From Planctomycetales bacterium (GTDB lineage: Bacteria > Planctomycetota > Planctomycetia > Pirellulales > Thermoguttaceae): a stretch of 7,709 nt of DNA. The notes beneath the pieces were generated by a model. It did no database searches. It was not told the DNA's origin and saw nothing but the letters and a program-made list of their open reading frames with translations. The translations under genes were made by a program, and so were the position numbers. The stretch is from positions 1 to 7,709 of the forward strand of contig SKJM01000846.1 of assembly GCA_007122045.1 (NCBI GenBank), in the 5' to 3' direction. Of the stretch, positions 1-6,020 are shown piece after piece; the first letter of the stretch is position 1, and each line of letters begins with the position of its first letter.

Positions 1-58
1 ATTTTCGCGGCACACAGGGGAATATGCCCAATGGGTCAACGGCTCCGGCCGCGAAAAT
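1..58. repeat. Inverted repeat, REP-like, cut by window edge
   Basis: Positions 1-11 (attttcgcggc) and 48-58 (gccgcgaaaat) are perfect 11-bp inverted repeats around a 36-base loop. The right arm continues directly into gggactgtccc (59-69), itself a palindrome with a one-base centre. The left arm lies at the very first base, so the matching left extension, if present, is outside the window. The arrangement looks like a dispersed extragenic palindromic element rather than part of a gene. The symmetry is seen directly; the REP-like label is an inference. Confidence 0.5.
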
Positions 59-234
59 GGGACTGTCCCCTTCGCATGCAGCGGAGAAAACAGCCTGCGC
101 CACCGGCCCGTGAACGCTTACAGAGCGGAATTCCGCACGCGGAAGCGTGAACTCCAACCGTCCGACCGCGTAGTCGCCACAAGGGGGCGTTGGTGACCCG
201 TTCGGGGGGGCTGTCGGCGCGGCGGCGGCTCGAA

Positions 235-240
235 TACAAT
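235..240 (+). promoter_or_regulatory. Possible -10 box for pckA
   Basis: The hexamer tacaat differs from the sigma-70 consensus tataat at one base and lies 72 bases before the pckA start, just before a 10-bp palindrome at 241-250 and the hairpin at 252-282. The -35 position at 17-base spacing (about 212-217, tgtcgg) is poor, so this is only a candidate. Confidence 0.22.
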
Positions 241-251
241 GCGCATGCGCG

Positions 252-282
252 GTGGGTGGTCTGAACACTGCAGACCGTCCGC
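252..282 (+). promoter_or_regulatory. Stem-loop in the pckA 5' leader
   Basis: Bases 252-263 pair with 271-282 as a 12-bp stem containing three G-U pairs, closed by a seven-base loop (aacactg, 264-270). The core six pairs, ggtctg with cagacc, are perfect. There is no following T run, so it does not look like a terminator. It sits 30 bases before the pckA start and would be in the transcript if transcription starts near 245. It could be a protein-binding site, an mRNA-stability element, or chance in GC-rich DNA. Confidence 0.35.
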
Positions 283-312
283 GTGAGGCGCATGTTCATC
301 GGGTAAGGCCCC

Positions 313-1902
313 ATGTTGGAAACCAAGAAGCAACTTGAAAGCCTCGGCATCACGGTGCGCCGTATCCTGCGCAATCCGACGCCCGCCCAATTGTACGAGC
401 ACAGCATCCTGTACGAGCACGGGGCCGTGACCGCCACGGGGGCGCTGGCCACCAGTTCGGGCGAGAAGACCGGCCACAGCCCCAAGGACAAACGCATCGT
501 CGCCCACCCGCAAAGCTCCGGCGACATCTGGTGGGGCGAAGTGAACATGAAGATCGATGAAGACACCTTCATGTTGAACCGCCAGCGGGCCGTCGACTAT
601 TTGAACACGCGCGACCTGCTCTACGTCGTCGACGGCTATGCCGGCTGGGATCCGAAGTACCGCCTCAAGGTTCGCGTGATTTGCGAGCGGGCGTACCACG
701 CCCTGTTCGTGCACAACATGCTCGTTCGGCCGTCCATCGCCGACCTGGCCGCCTTCGGCGAGCCCGACTACGTCATCTACAGCGCCGGCAAGTTCCCCGC
801 CGACCCGGAAGTGTCGCCGTCGATCGGGTCGCGAACCAGCGTGAACATGAGCTTCGAGCGGGGCGAATGCGTCATCCTGGGCACGCAGTACGCCGGCGAG
901 ATGAAGAAGGGCGTGTTCACGATGATGAATTACCTGATGCCCCGCCAGGGCGTGCTGTCGATGCACTGCTCGGCCAACGAGGGCGAGCGGGGTGACGTGA
1001 CGCTGCTGTTCGGCCTTTCCGAAACCGGCAAGACCGCGCTGGCGACCGACCCCAAACGTATGTTCATCGGCGATGACGAGCACTGCTGGACCGACGAGGG
1101 CATTTTCAACGTCGAGGGAGGCTGCTATGCCAAGAGCATCCACCTTTCGGCCGATCACCAGCCGGAGTGCTTCGACGCCATCCGTTTCGGCACGGTCCTG
1201 GAAAACGCCGTCTACGACGACCGCACCCGACAGGTCGACTACCGCGACGCCTCGCTGGCCGAGCACCCCCGCGCCGCGTACCCCCTGGAGTTCATCCCGA
1301 ACGCGAAAGTCCCGTCCCTGGGCGGGCACCCGAAGAACATCATTTTTCTCACGTGCGACGCGTTCGGGGTCCTGCCGCCGGTGAGCCGCCTCGCGCCCGC
1401 ACAGGCCGCGTACTACTTCATCAGCGGGTACACGGCGAAGGCGGGCGACATGGAAGCGGGCAGCGTGGAACCGGCGCCCTGTTGTTCGGCCTGCTTCGGC
1501 GCAGAGTTCCTCGTCTGGCACCCCATCCAATACGCCCAAATGCTGGCCGAACGGATGCGCCGCCACGGTTCGCGGGCGTGGTTGTTGAACACGGGTTGGT
1601 CGGGCGGGCCCTCCGGCGCCGGCCGGCGCCTGCCGATGGAGTATACCCGCGCGGTGGTCGATGCCATCCACGCCGGCGCCCTGGACGACTGCCCGGCGGC
1701 CATCGACCCGCATTTCGGGCTGGAAGTGCCCACGGCGTGCCCCGGCGTACCGCCGGAGTTGCTGGCGCCGAAGCAGACCTGGCCGGACCCGGAGGCTTAC
1801 GACCGCGAGGCCAAGAAGTTGTGCGAACGGTTTCAGAAGAACTTTGCGAAGTACGAAGTGGCCGCCGGGCGCGAAATTCGCGACGCCGGCCCCAAGGGTT
1901 AG
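313..1902 (+). CDS. pckA: Phosphoenolpyruvate carboxykinase (ATP), active-site variant
   Basis: This 529-residue protein matches the ATP-dependent PEP carboxykinase family (E. coli PckA is 540 residues). The family converts oxaloacetate and ATP to PEP, CO2 and ADP in the cytoplasm, the entry to gluconeogenesis. Motifs seen in order: TGHSPKDK (53-60), GTQYAGEMKKG (190-200), MHCSAN (217-222), P-loop GLSETGKT (234-241), IGDDEH (252-257), EGGCYAK (268-274), EHPR (317-320), FGVLPPVSRL (351-360), SGYTAK (371-376), NTGW (426-429) and TR (445-446). Metal ligands K199, H218 and D255 and the P-loop K240/T241 are kept. Oddly, the substrate-binding Arg of TGRSPKDK is His55, the P-loop GLSGTGKTT reads GLSETGKTA, and the usual AGTE after SGYTAK is replaced (AGDME, 377-381). 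It may therefore be an active variant or a paralogue with altered function. The start at 313 follows an in-frame stop at 304-306 and has a weak aagg (305-308). The family call is firm; catalytic competence is not. Confidence 0.93.
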   Translation: MLETKKQLESLGITVRRILRNPTPAQLYEHSILYEHGAVTATGALATSSGEKTGHSPKDKRIVAHPQSSGDIWWGEVNMKIDEDTFMLNRQRAVDYLNTRDLLYVVDGYAGWDPKYRLKVRVICERAYHALFVHNMLVRPSIADLAAFGEPDYVIYSAGKFPADPEVSPSIGSRTSVNMSFERGECVILGTQYAGEMKKGVFTMMNYLMPRQGVLSMHCSANEGERGDVTLLFGLSETGKTALATDPKRMFIGDDEHCWTDEGIFNVEGGCYAKSIHLSADHQPECFDAIRFGTVLENAVYDDRTRQVDYRDASLAEHPRAAYPLEFIPNAKVPSLGGHPKNIIFLTCDAFGVLPPVSRLAPAQAAYYFISGYTAKAGDMEAGSVEPAPCCSACFGAEFLVWHPIQYAQMLAERMRRHGSRAWLLNTGWSGGPSGAGRRLPMEYTRAVVDAIHAGALDDCPAAIDPHFGLEVPTACPGVPPELLAPKQTWPDPEAYDREAKKLCERFQKNFAKYEVAAGREIRDAGPKG

Positions 1903-1913
1903 CCGCCCGTCAA

Positions 1914-2001
1914 GTAGGACAGGCTTTCAGCCTGTCAAGTGGGATAGGCTTTCCAGCCTGTCCTACGGAACACAAGAGACAGGCTGGAAAGCCTGTCCTA
2001 C
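1914..2001. repeat. Three copies of a short repeat; two form a 24-bp hairpin
   Basis: Three versions of an element beginning gtaggacaggctttccagcc lie here: copy 1 at 1914-1936 (one base shorter in the core), copy 2 at 1939-1966 and copy 3 inverted at 1978-2001. Copies 2 and 3 contain a perfect 17-bp inverted repeat (1946-1962 with 1978-1994) that extends outward to 24 pairs (1939-1962 with 1978-2001) with two G-U pairs around a 15-base loop. Such elements are scattered between genes in planctomycete-like genomes, as I recall. In RNA the hairpin would separate pckA from the next gene and could end transcription or protect the 3' end of pckA, although no T run follows. Confidence 0.75.
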
Positions 2002-2008
2002 AGGGGAG
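2002..2008 (+). promoter_or_regulatory. Strong ribosome binding site for the M20-like gene
   Basis: The sequence aggggag lies four bases before the ATG at 2013 and is the best Shine-Dalgarno match in the window. It decides the start of the M20-like gene within a much longer open frame. It begins one base after the end of the repeat hairpin (2001), so folding of the repeat could affect ribosome access. Confidence 0.7.
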
Positions 2009-2012
2009 ATAT

Positions 2013-3179
2013 ATGTCCGCCATCGCCGAGAACGCCGTCGAGCTGAGCCGCCTTCCCGAGGCGCTGAAGCCCATGCGCGAGCGATTGCTGGCCAACCTGG
2101 TCATGATCGCGCAGATTCCGGCGCCCTCCGGCGAAGAGGAGCACCGCGTGCGCTTCCTGCTCGACCGGTTTGCCGAGGCGGGACTGGCCGACGCGGCGGC
2201 CGACGAGGTGGGCAACGCCGTCGGCCGGTGGCACGGCCGCGACGGCAAGCGCACCATCCTGCTCGCCTCCCACCTCGACACCATCTACCCGGCCAACTTC
2301 GACCACAACGTCACCGTCGAATCGGACCGGGTCATCGGCCCCGGCACGGGCGACAACGCCCTGGGCGCGGCCATCGTTTCCATGATGCCCTTCGTGCTCG
2401 AACACCTGGGCATCCAACTGCAGTCGGACCTGATCCTGCTCGGCTCGATCAACTCGCTGGGGCGCGGCAACCACGCCGGCCTCCGCTTCTTCCTGGAGCA
2501 CCTGCCCGGCCGGGTCGACGTGGGCATCTGCGTTGAAGGGCTGCAGCTTGGTCGGCTGAACTATTTCTCCATCGGCACCGCCCGGGGCGACGTCACCTGC
2601 GACGTCCGCCCCGAGCCCTCCCGCAGCTACGGCTCCGAAAGCGCCCTGGTGGTGATCAACCACATCATCAACCGCATCCTGGGCATCGCCACGCCGAGCC
2701 GGCCGTATACGATCATCCGGCTGGGGCGGCTGCGGGCGGGCGTGGCCTACGACGTGGAACCCGACCACGCCGAACTGGGCCTGGAAATCGTCAGCCACAG
2801 CGACGAAATGATCGACGAAATCCACCAGCGCATCCGCGACATCGTGGCGGAAATGTCGGCCCGGCACGCGGTCAACGCCCACGAGGACCTGTTCTTCCGC
2901 ACCCGGGCGGGCGGCATCCCCTTCTCGCACCGCCTGGTGAAGTGCATCCTGGGCATCATGCAGTCGCTGGGCATCGAGCCCGACCAGGGCCACAGCCCCT
3001 CTGAACTGAGCGAGTTCATCGCCCGGGGAATCCCCGCCGTCACCCTGGGCATCTCGCGCGGCGAACGCAGCCGGATGAAAGGCACCGACTACGTGCTGAT
3101 CGAGCCGATCCTCACCGGGGTGGCGCAACTGGTCGGCGCCATCCTGGCCATCGACCGGGGGGCCTGCGATGAAGAATGA
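2013..3179 (+). CDS. M20-family metallopeptidase homologue, probably catalytically inactive
   Basis: The 388-residue product has the layout of M20 peptidases/deacylases: an N-terminal PSGEEEHRV helix region (38-46), first metal motif ASHLDT (85-90; H87, D89), GTGDNALGAA (111-120; D114 in the bridging-Asp place), a dimerisation-type insert (about 186-285) and a C-terminal ARGIPAVTLG (337-346). Known M20 enzymes then need a Glu-Glu pair, which would fall at about 146-150; here it reads INSLG. The Asp/Glu ligand may survive as E175. The final metal His, normally in a GG..H...E context, is missing from RGERSRMKGTDY (349-360), and the insert's conserved His also appears lost (SRSYGSES, 203-210). 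I infer a pseudo-enzyme or a protein with a new role. The start is set by the strong upstream ribosome binding site. The gene overlaps gpgS by 11 bases, implying a shared transcript and coupled translation. Confidence 0.82.
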   Translation: MSAIAENAVELSRLPEALKPMRERLLANLVMIAQIPAPSGEEEHRVRFLLDRFAEAGLADAAADEVGNAVGRWHGRDGKRTILLASHLDTIYPANFDHNVTVESDRVIGPGTGDNALGAAIVSMMPFVLEHLGIQLQSDLILLGSINSLGRGNHAGLRFFLEHLPGRVDVGICVEGLQLGRLNYFSIGTARGDVTCDVRPEPSRSYGSESALVVINHIINRILGIATPSRPYTIIRLGRLRAGVAYDVEPDHAELGLEIVSHSDEMIDEIHQRIRDIVAEMSARHAVNAHEDLFFRTRAGGIPFSHRLVKCILGIMQSLGIEPDQGHSPSELSEFIARGIPAVTLGISRGERSRMKGTDYVLIEPILTGVAQLVGAILAIDRGACDEE

Positions 3180-4143
3180 ACCGTGGCTGGCCGAACGCAC
3201 GTTCCACCACTCCCAATTCTGGGACATCAAGCGCCTCGTTGAACAGAAGGAGCGCCAGGGCCTGACCATTTCCCTGTGCCTGCCGGCGCTGAACGAAGAG
3301 CAGACGATCGGGCAGGAGATCGTCATCCTCAAGGCCGAGTTGGCGGACCGCTACCCGTTGCTCGACGAAATTGCCGTCATCGACAGCGGGAGCACCGACC
3401 GCACGCGCGAGATTGCCGCCAGCTTCGGGGCCGAGGTGTACCTGGCCGCCGAGCACCTGCGCGAAGAAGGCGAGCAACGCGGCAAGGGCGAGAACCTGTG
3501 GAAGGCCCTGTTCCTGCTCAAGGGCGACATCCTCGTCTTCGTCGACGCCGACATCCGCAATATCCACCCCCGGTTCGTCTACGGCCTGGTCGGCCCGCTT
3601 ATCGACGATCCCGACGTGCACTACGTGAAGGCGTTCTACGACCGGCCGCTGGCCTTCTCCGGCGGGCTGCGCCCGACTGGCGGCGGCCGGGTGACGGAAA
3701 TCCTCATCCGGCCCCTGTTCAGCCTGTTCTACCCCGAGTTGACTGCCATCCTGCAGCCGCTTTCCGGCGAATACGCCGGACGGCGCTCGATCCTCGAACA
3801 GATCCCCTTCCCCGTCGGCTACGGGGTCGAGACGGGCATGATTATGGACATTTACGAGCGGCTCGGGCTGTACGCCTTCGCACAGACCGACCTCGACCGG
3901 CGCATCCACCGCAACCAGGAGACGATCGCCCTGGGCCGCATGGCGTTCGGCGTGCTCCGCACCTTCATGGCCCGGCTCCAGCGGCGCGGCGTAGTCGAGT
4001 TCCACGATCCGCTGCCCTGCCTGATGCGGCAGTTCGAGGTGGGCGAGGACGCGTACCGGCAGATTGCGTACACCATCGAGGAAGTCGAGCGGCGGCCGAT
4101 GATCGAGGTCGACGCCTACCGGCAGAAATTCCACCCCGAATGA
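3169..4143 (+). CDS. gpgS: Glucosyl-3-phosphoglycerate synthase (GT81)
   Basis: This 324-residue protein closely follows actinobacterial GpgS, the retaining GT-A enzyme that transfers glucose from a nucleotide sugar to D-3-phosphoglycerate, the first step to glucosylglycerate-type compatible solutes. Visible motifs: LPALNEEQTIG (38-48), IDSGSTDRT (71-79), RGKGENLW (104-111), the metal-binding VDAD (125-128), VKAFYDRP (153-160), the acceptor-binding TGGGRVTE (170-177), LQPLSGEYAGRR (195-206), GYGVETG (217-223) and the metal-site His in RIHRNQ (245-250). No signal peptide or membrane segment is seen, so it is cytoplasmic. The ATG at 3169 has a purine block gggggg (3157-3162) just upstream and lies inside the end of the M20-like gene. 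The stop overlaps the next start by four bases (ATGA). Neighbouring glycosyltransferase but no visible phosphatase suggests that part of the pathway is encoded elsewhere. Confidence 0.92.
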   Translation: MKNEPWLAERTFHHSQFWDIKRLVEQKERQGLTISLCLPALNEEQTIGQEIVILKAELADRYPLLDEIAVIDSGSTDRTREIAASFGAEVYLAAEHLREEGEQRGKGENLWKALFLLKGDILVFVDADIRNIHPRFVYGLVGPLIDDPDVHYVKAFYDRPLAFSGGLRPTGGGRVTEILIRPLFSLFYPELTAILQPLSGEYAGRRSILEQIPFPVGYGVETGMIMDIYERLGLYAFAQTDLDRRIHRNQETIALGRMAFGVLRTFMARLQRRGVVEFHDPLPCLMRQFEVGEDAYRQIAYTIEEVERRPMIEVDAYRQKFHPE

Positions 4144-5732
4144 CCGCTGGGATGAACCTCGCCATCATTCACTACCATCTCCATCGCGGCGGGGTCACCC
4201 GCGTGATCGAGAACCAGCTCGCCGCCCTCGACACGGTCCTGCCCGCCGAACCGCCTTGGCGCGCGGCCGTGCTGCATGGCGGGCGGTGCGAGGGATGGAA
4301 CCCGCAGATGGCTTCGCGGCTTCGCGCCCTCCGGGTTACCCTGCACGCGGTGCCGGAACTGGGATACGATCACCTCCGCCCGGCCGGCGCGGAGGGCGGC
4401 CCGGCCGCCTTGCTGACGGCGGTGATGAACGTGCTGGCCGAGTTGGGCTTTGCCCCCGCCGGCACGATCATCCACGCCCACAACCACTCGCTGGGCAAGA
4501 ATGCCGCGCTGCCGGAGGTGCTGCCCGTGCTGGCCGAACACGGCTACGCCCTGCTGCTCGAGCCGCACGACTTTGCCGAGGACTTCCGCCCGGAGAATTA
4601 CGCCCTGCTGCGGCGCATGGCCGCCGATGGAACCCTCTACCCGCAGGCGCCGCACGTCCATTACGCGGTGCTCAACCGCCGCGACCAGAATATCCTGGAA
4701 GCCTGCGGCGTGCCCGCCGGACGCCTGCACCTGCTGCCCAACCCGGTACCGGGCACCGGCAACCTGCCGCCGCGCGGCGATGCCCGAGCCAGGCTGGCCG
4801 AGCGCTTCGACGTTCCCCCCGACGCCCGGTTCCTGCTGTACCCGGTGCGGTGCATCCGGCGGAAGAACATCGGCGAGGCGCTGCTGATGGCGGCCCTGGC
4901 GCCCGCCGGGGCGATTTTGGGCCTCACCCTCGCGCCGCGCAATCCGGTGGAGGTTCCCTATTACCAGCGGTGGAAGCGGCTGGCGGCGGAACTGGACCTG
5001 CCCTGCCGATTCGAGGTGGGCGGGCCGGGCGGGCTGTCCTTTCTGGAGAACCTGGCCGCGGCCGACGCCATCGTCACCACCAGCGTGGCCGAAGGGTTCG
5101 GCATGGCCGTGCTCGAAGCCTGGTTGGCCGGATGCCCGCTCGTCGGCCGCGACCTGCCGGAAATCAACGCCGACTTTCGCGCGGCCGGCCTGCGGCTCGA
5201 CGGACTGAGCCCGAGCCTCCGCGTGCCGGTCGACTGGGTCGGGCGCGCCGCCTTCCACGAGCGATTCGCCGCCGCCTACCGCCGCGCGCTCGCGGCGTTC
5301 GCCCATCCCGTGCCGGACGACCTGACCGAGCAGATCGACACGAAAATGGCGGACGGGCGGGTCGACTTCGCCGATCTCGACGCGGAGTTGCAGGAGTACG
5401 TTGTCCGCAAGGTTGCCGTCGAGCGGGGCGCGGCCGCCGCCCTGCGGGGCGACAACCCGTGGCTCGACGAAGCGCTGCGCGTGACCCGCCAAAGCGCAGC
5501 CGAGCGGATCACAGCCAACGTCGCGGCCATTCAGAGGATCTACGCCCACCAGCCGAGCGGGCGGCGCCTGCTGGACCTCTACCACCGCCTCGCCGCCGCG
5601 CCGCGCGACCGCCCGCCCGAACCGCTCGCCCACCCGCGGGGCATCCTCGAACACTTCCTCACCCCCGCCCGCTTCCGGCCGCTGCGGGTAGCGGTGGAGG
5701 AAGCGCGGCCACGGATCGCAGAGGGAGAGTAG
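4140..5732 (+). CDS. GT4-type (GT-B) glycosyltransferase, possibly mannosylglucosyl-3-phosphoglycerate-type synthase
   Basis: The 530-residue product has a GT-B layout: an N-terminal acceptor half starting with a beta strand and Gly loop (NLAIIHYHLHRGGVTRV, 6-22), HAHNHSLGKN (112-121) and EPHDFAEDFRPE (141-152), then a donor half with YPVRCIRRKN (234-243; R237 and K242 in the phosphate-binding places) and the GT4 signature AEGFGMAVLEAW (317-328) with the EX7E pair E318/E326. About 140 residues after this form a helical extension (370-530) not typical of minimal GT4 enzymes. Coupling to GpgS by an ATGA overlap suggests it acts on the GpgS product. In Rhodopirellula and Petrotoga a second enzyme mannosylates glucosyl-3-phosphoglycerate, so that is the leading guess, but donor and acceptor cannot be read from sequence. 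Another start at 4152 (MNLAII) is possible. Confidence 0.8.
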   Translation: MTAGMNLAIIHYHLHRGGVTRVIENQLAALDTVLPAEPPWRAAVLHGGRCEGWNPQMASRLRALRVTLHAVPELGYDHLRPAGAEGGPAALLTAVMNVLAELGFAPAGTIIHAHNHSLGKNAALPEVLPVLAEHGYALLLEPHDFAEDFRPENYALLRRMAADGTLYPQAPHVHYAVLNRRDQNILEACGVPAGRLHLLPNPVPGTGNLPPRGDARARLAERFDVPPDARFLLYPVRCIRRKNIGEALLMAALAPAGAILGLTLAPRNPVEVPYYQRWKRLAAELDLPCRFEVGGPGGLSFLENLAAADAIVTTSVAEGFGMAVLEAWLAGCPLVGRDLPEINADFRAAGLRLDGLSPSLRVPVDWVGRAAFHERFAAAYRRALAAFAHPVPDDLTEQIDTKMADGRVDFADLDAELQEYVVRKVAVERGAAAALRGDNPWLDEALRVTRQSAAERITANVAAIQRIYAHQPSGRRLLDLYHRLAAAPRDRPPEPLAHPRGILEHFLTPARFRPLRVAVEEARPRIAEGE

Positions 5733-6020
5733 ATGATCAACTTGGGCGCTGCGGCTACACGCTGCGCACGGAGCCGGTGTCCGACGGTGGCCGGCCGGTG
5801 CTCGGCCAATCGCTGAGCCTACCTACCGTAACGCGGGGCGCCCACCGCGGCACCTCGCTTGCCGGTTTCGCCCGGACGCGCGGCTGGATGGAACAGGTGC
5901 CGGCACGGGGGATGACATCGGGTGCCTTGGTGGCCGACGGACAGGCATGTCCATCCTACGGAAAGCGCAGTTTTAGGCCGCGGCGAGTATAATCCGGGCA
6001 AGCGGCCGGCGGCGGCGGCG
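5733..6020. other. Non-coding gap between converging genes
   Basis: This 288-base gap separates the 3' ends of the plus-strand glycosyltransferase gene and the minus-strand gene at 6021. A 27-codon frame (5733-5816) starts one base after the glycosyltransferase stop but has no recognisable sequence. No hairpin followed by a T run was found for either direction; the best symmetry, ggccg/cggcc at 5789-5793 and 5803-5807, is weak. It also holds a diverged palindromic repeat and an isolated tataat, described separately. Confidence 0.6.
5936..5959. repeat. Diverged copy of the dispersed palindromic element
   Basis: Read on the minus strand this begins gtaggatggacatgcctgtc, resembling the element at 1914-2001 at both ends (gtagga at the start, cctgtc towards the end). 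The core has inverted arms ggaca (5939-5943) and tgtcc (5948-5952) around ggca. It appears to be a related, shorter-stem member of the same dispersed family, in this case between converging genes. The relationship is inferred from the shared outer bases. Confidence 0.45.

Larger units (their letters stand above)
59..312. other. Non-coding leader region upstream of pckA
   Basis: I see no convincing gene here. An antisense reading frame overlaps it but has no recognisable protein and shadows pckA. The stretch is dense in symmetry: gggactgtccc at 59-69, a perfect 12-bp palindrome gcggaattccgc at 125-136 flanked by acgctt/aagcgt arms (114-119 and 143-148), a perfect 10-bp palindrome gcgcatgcgc at 241-250, and a hairpin at 252-282. 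The best -10-like hexamer is tacaat at 235-240, with no good -35 partner 17 bases upstream. A four-codon reading frame (292-306, in frame with pckA) ends six bases before the pckA start. Confidence 0.5.

Noticed and set aside
118..1713. Long minus-strand open frame (531 codons) opposite pckA
   Set aside because: It mirrors the codons of pckA in GC-rich DNA, has low-complexity composition and no recognisable domain, while the plus strand encodes a clear PEP carboxykinase.
1914..2001. Repeat cluster read as a CRISPR array
   Set aside because: Copies differ in orientation and spacing (2 and 11 bases between them), so there are no regular spacers; they are dispersed palindromic elements.
1998..3332. 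Minus-strand open frame of 444 codons opposite the M20-like gene
   Set aside because: It spans two overlapping plus-strand genes with clear family motifs; Asp/Val/Gly/His-rich composition is typical of a GC shadow frame.
4116..5654. Minus-strand open frame of 512 codons opposite the glycosyltransferase
   Set aside because: It lies opposite a GT4 gene with its EX7E motif and coupled start; no domain is visible in the antisense product.
5789..5807. Hairpin ggccg/cggcc as terminator of the solute operon
   Set aside because: A five-base stem without a T run in GC-rich DNA is expected by chance.
5733..5816. 27-codon frame just after the glycosyltransferase stop
   Set aside because: Its position one base after a stop is suggestive, but the Arg/Cys/Ala-rich product has no recognisable feature and no own ribosome binding site beyond gagggaga overlapping the previous stop; chance is more likely.
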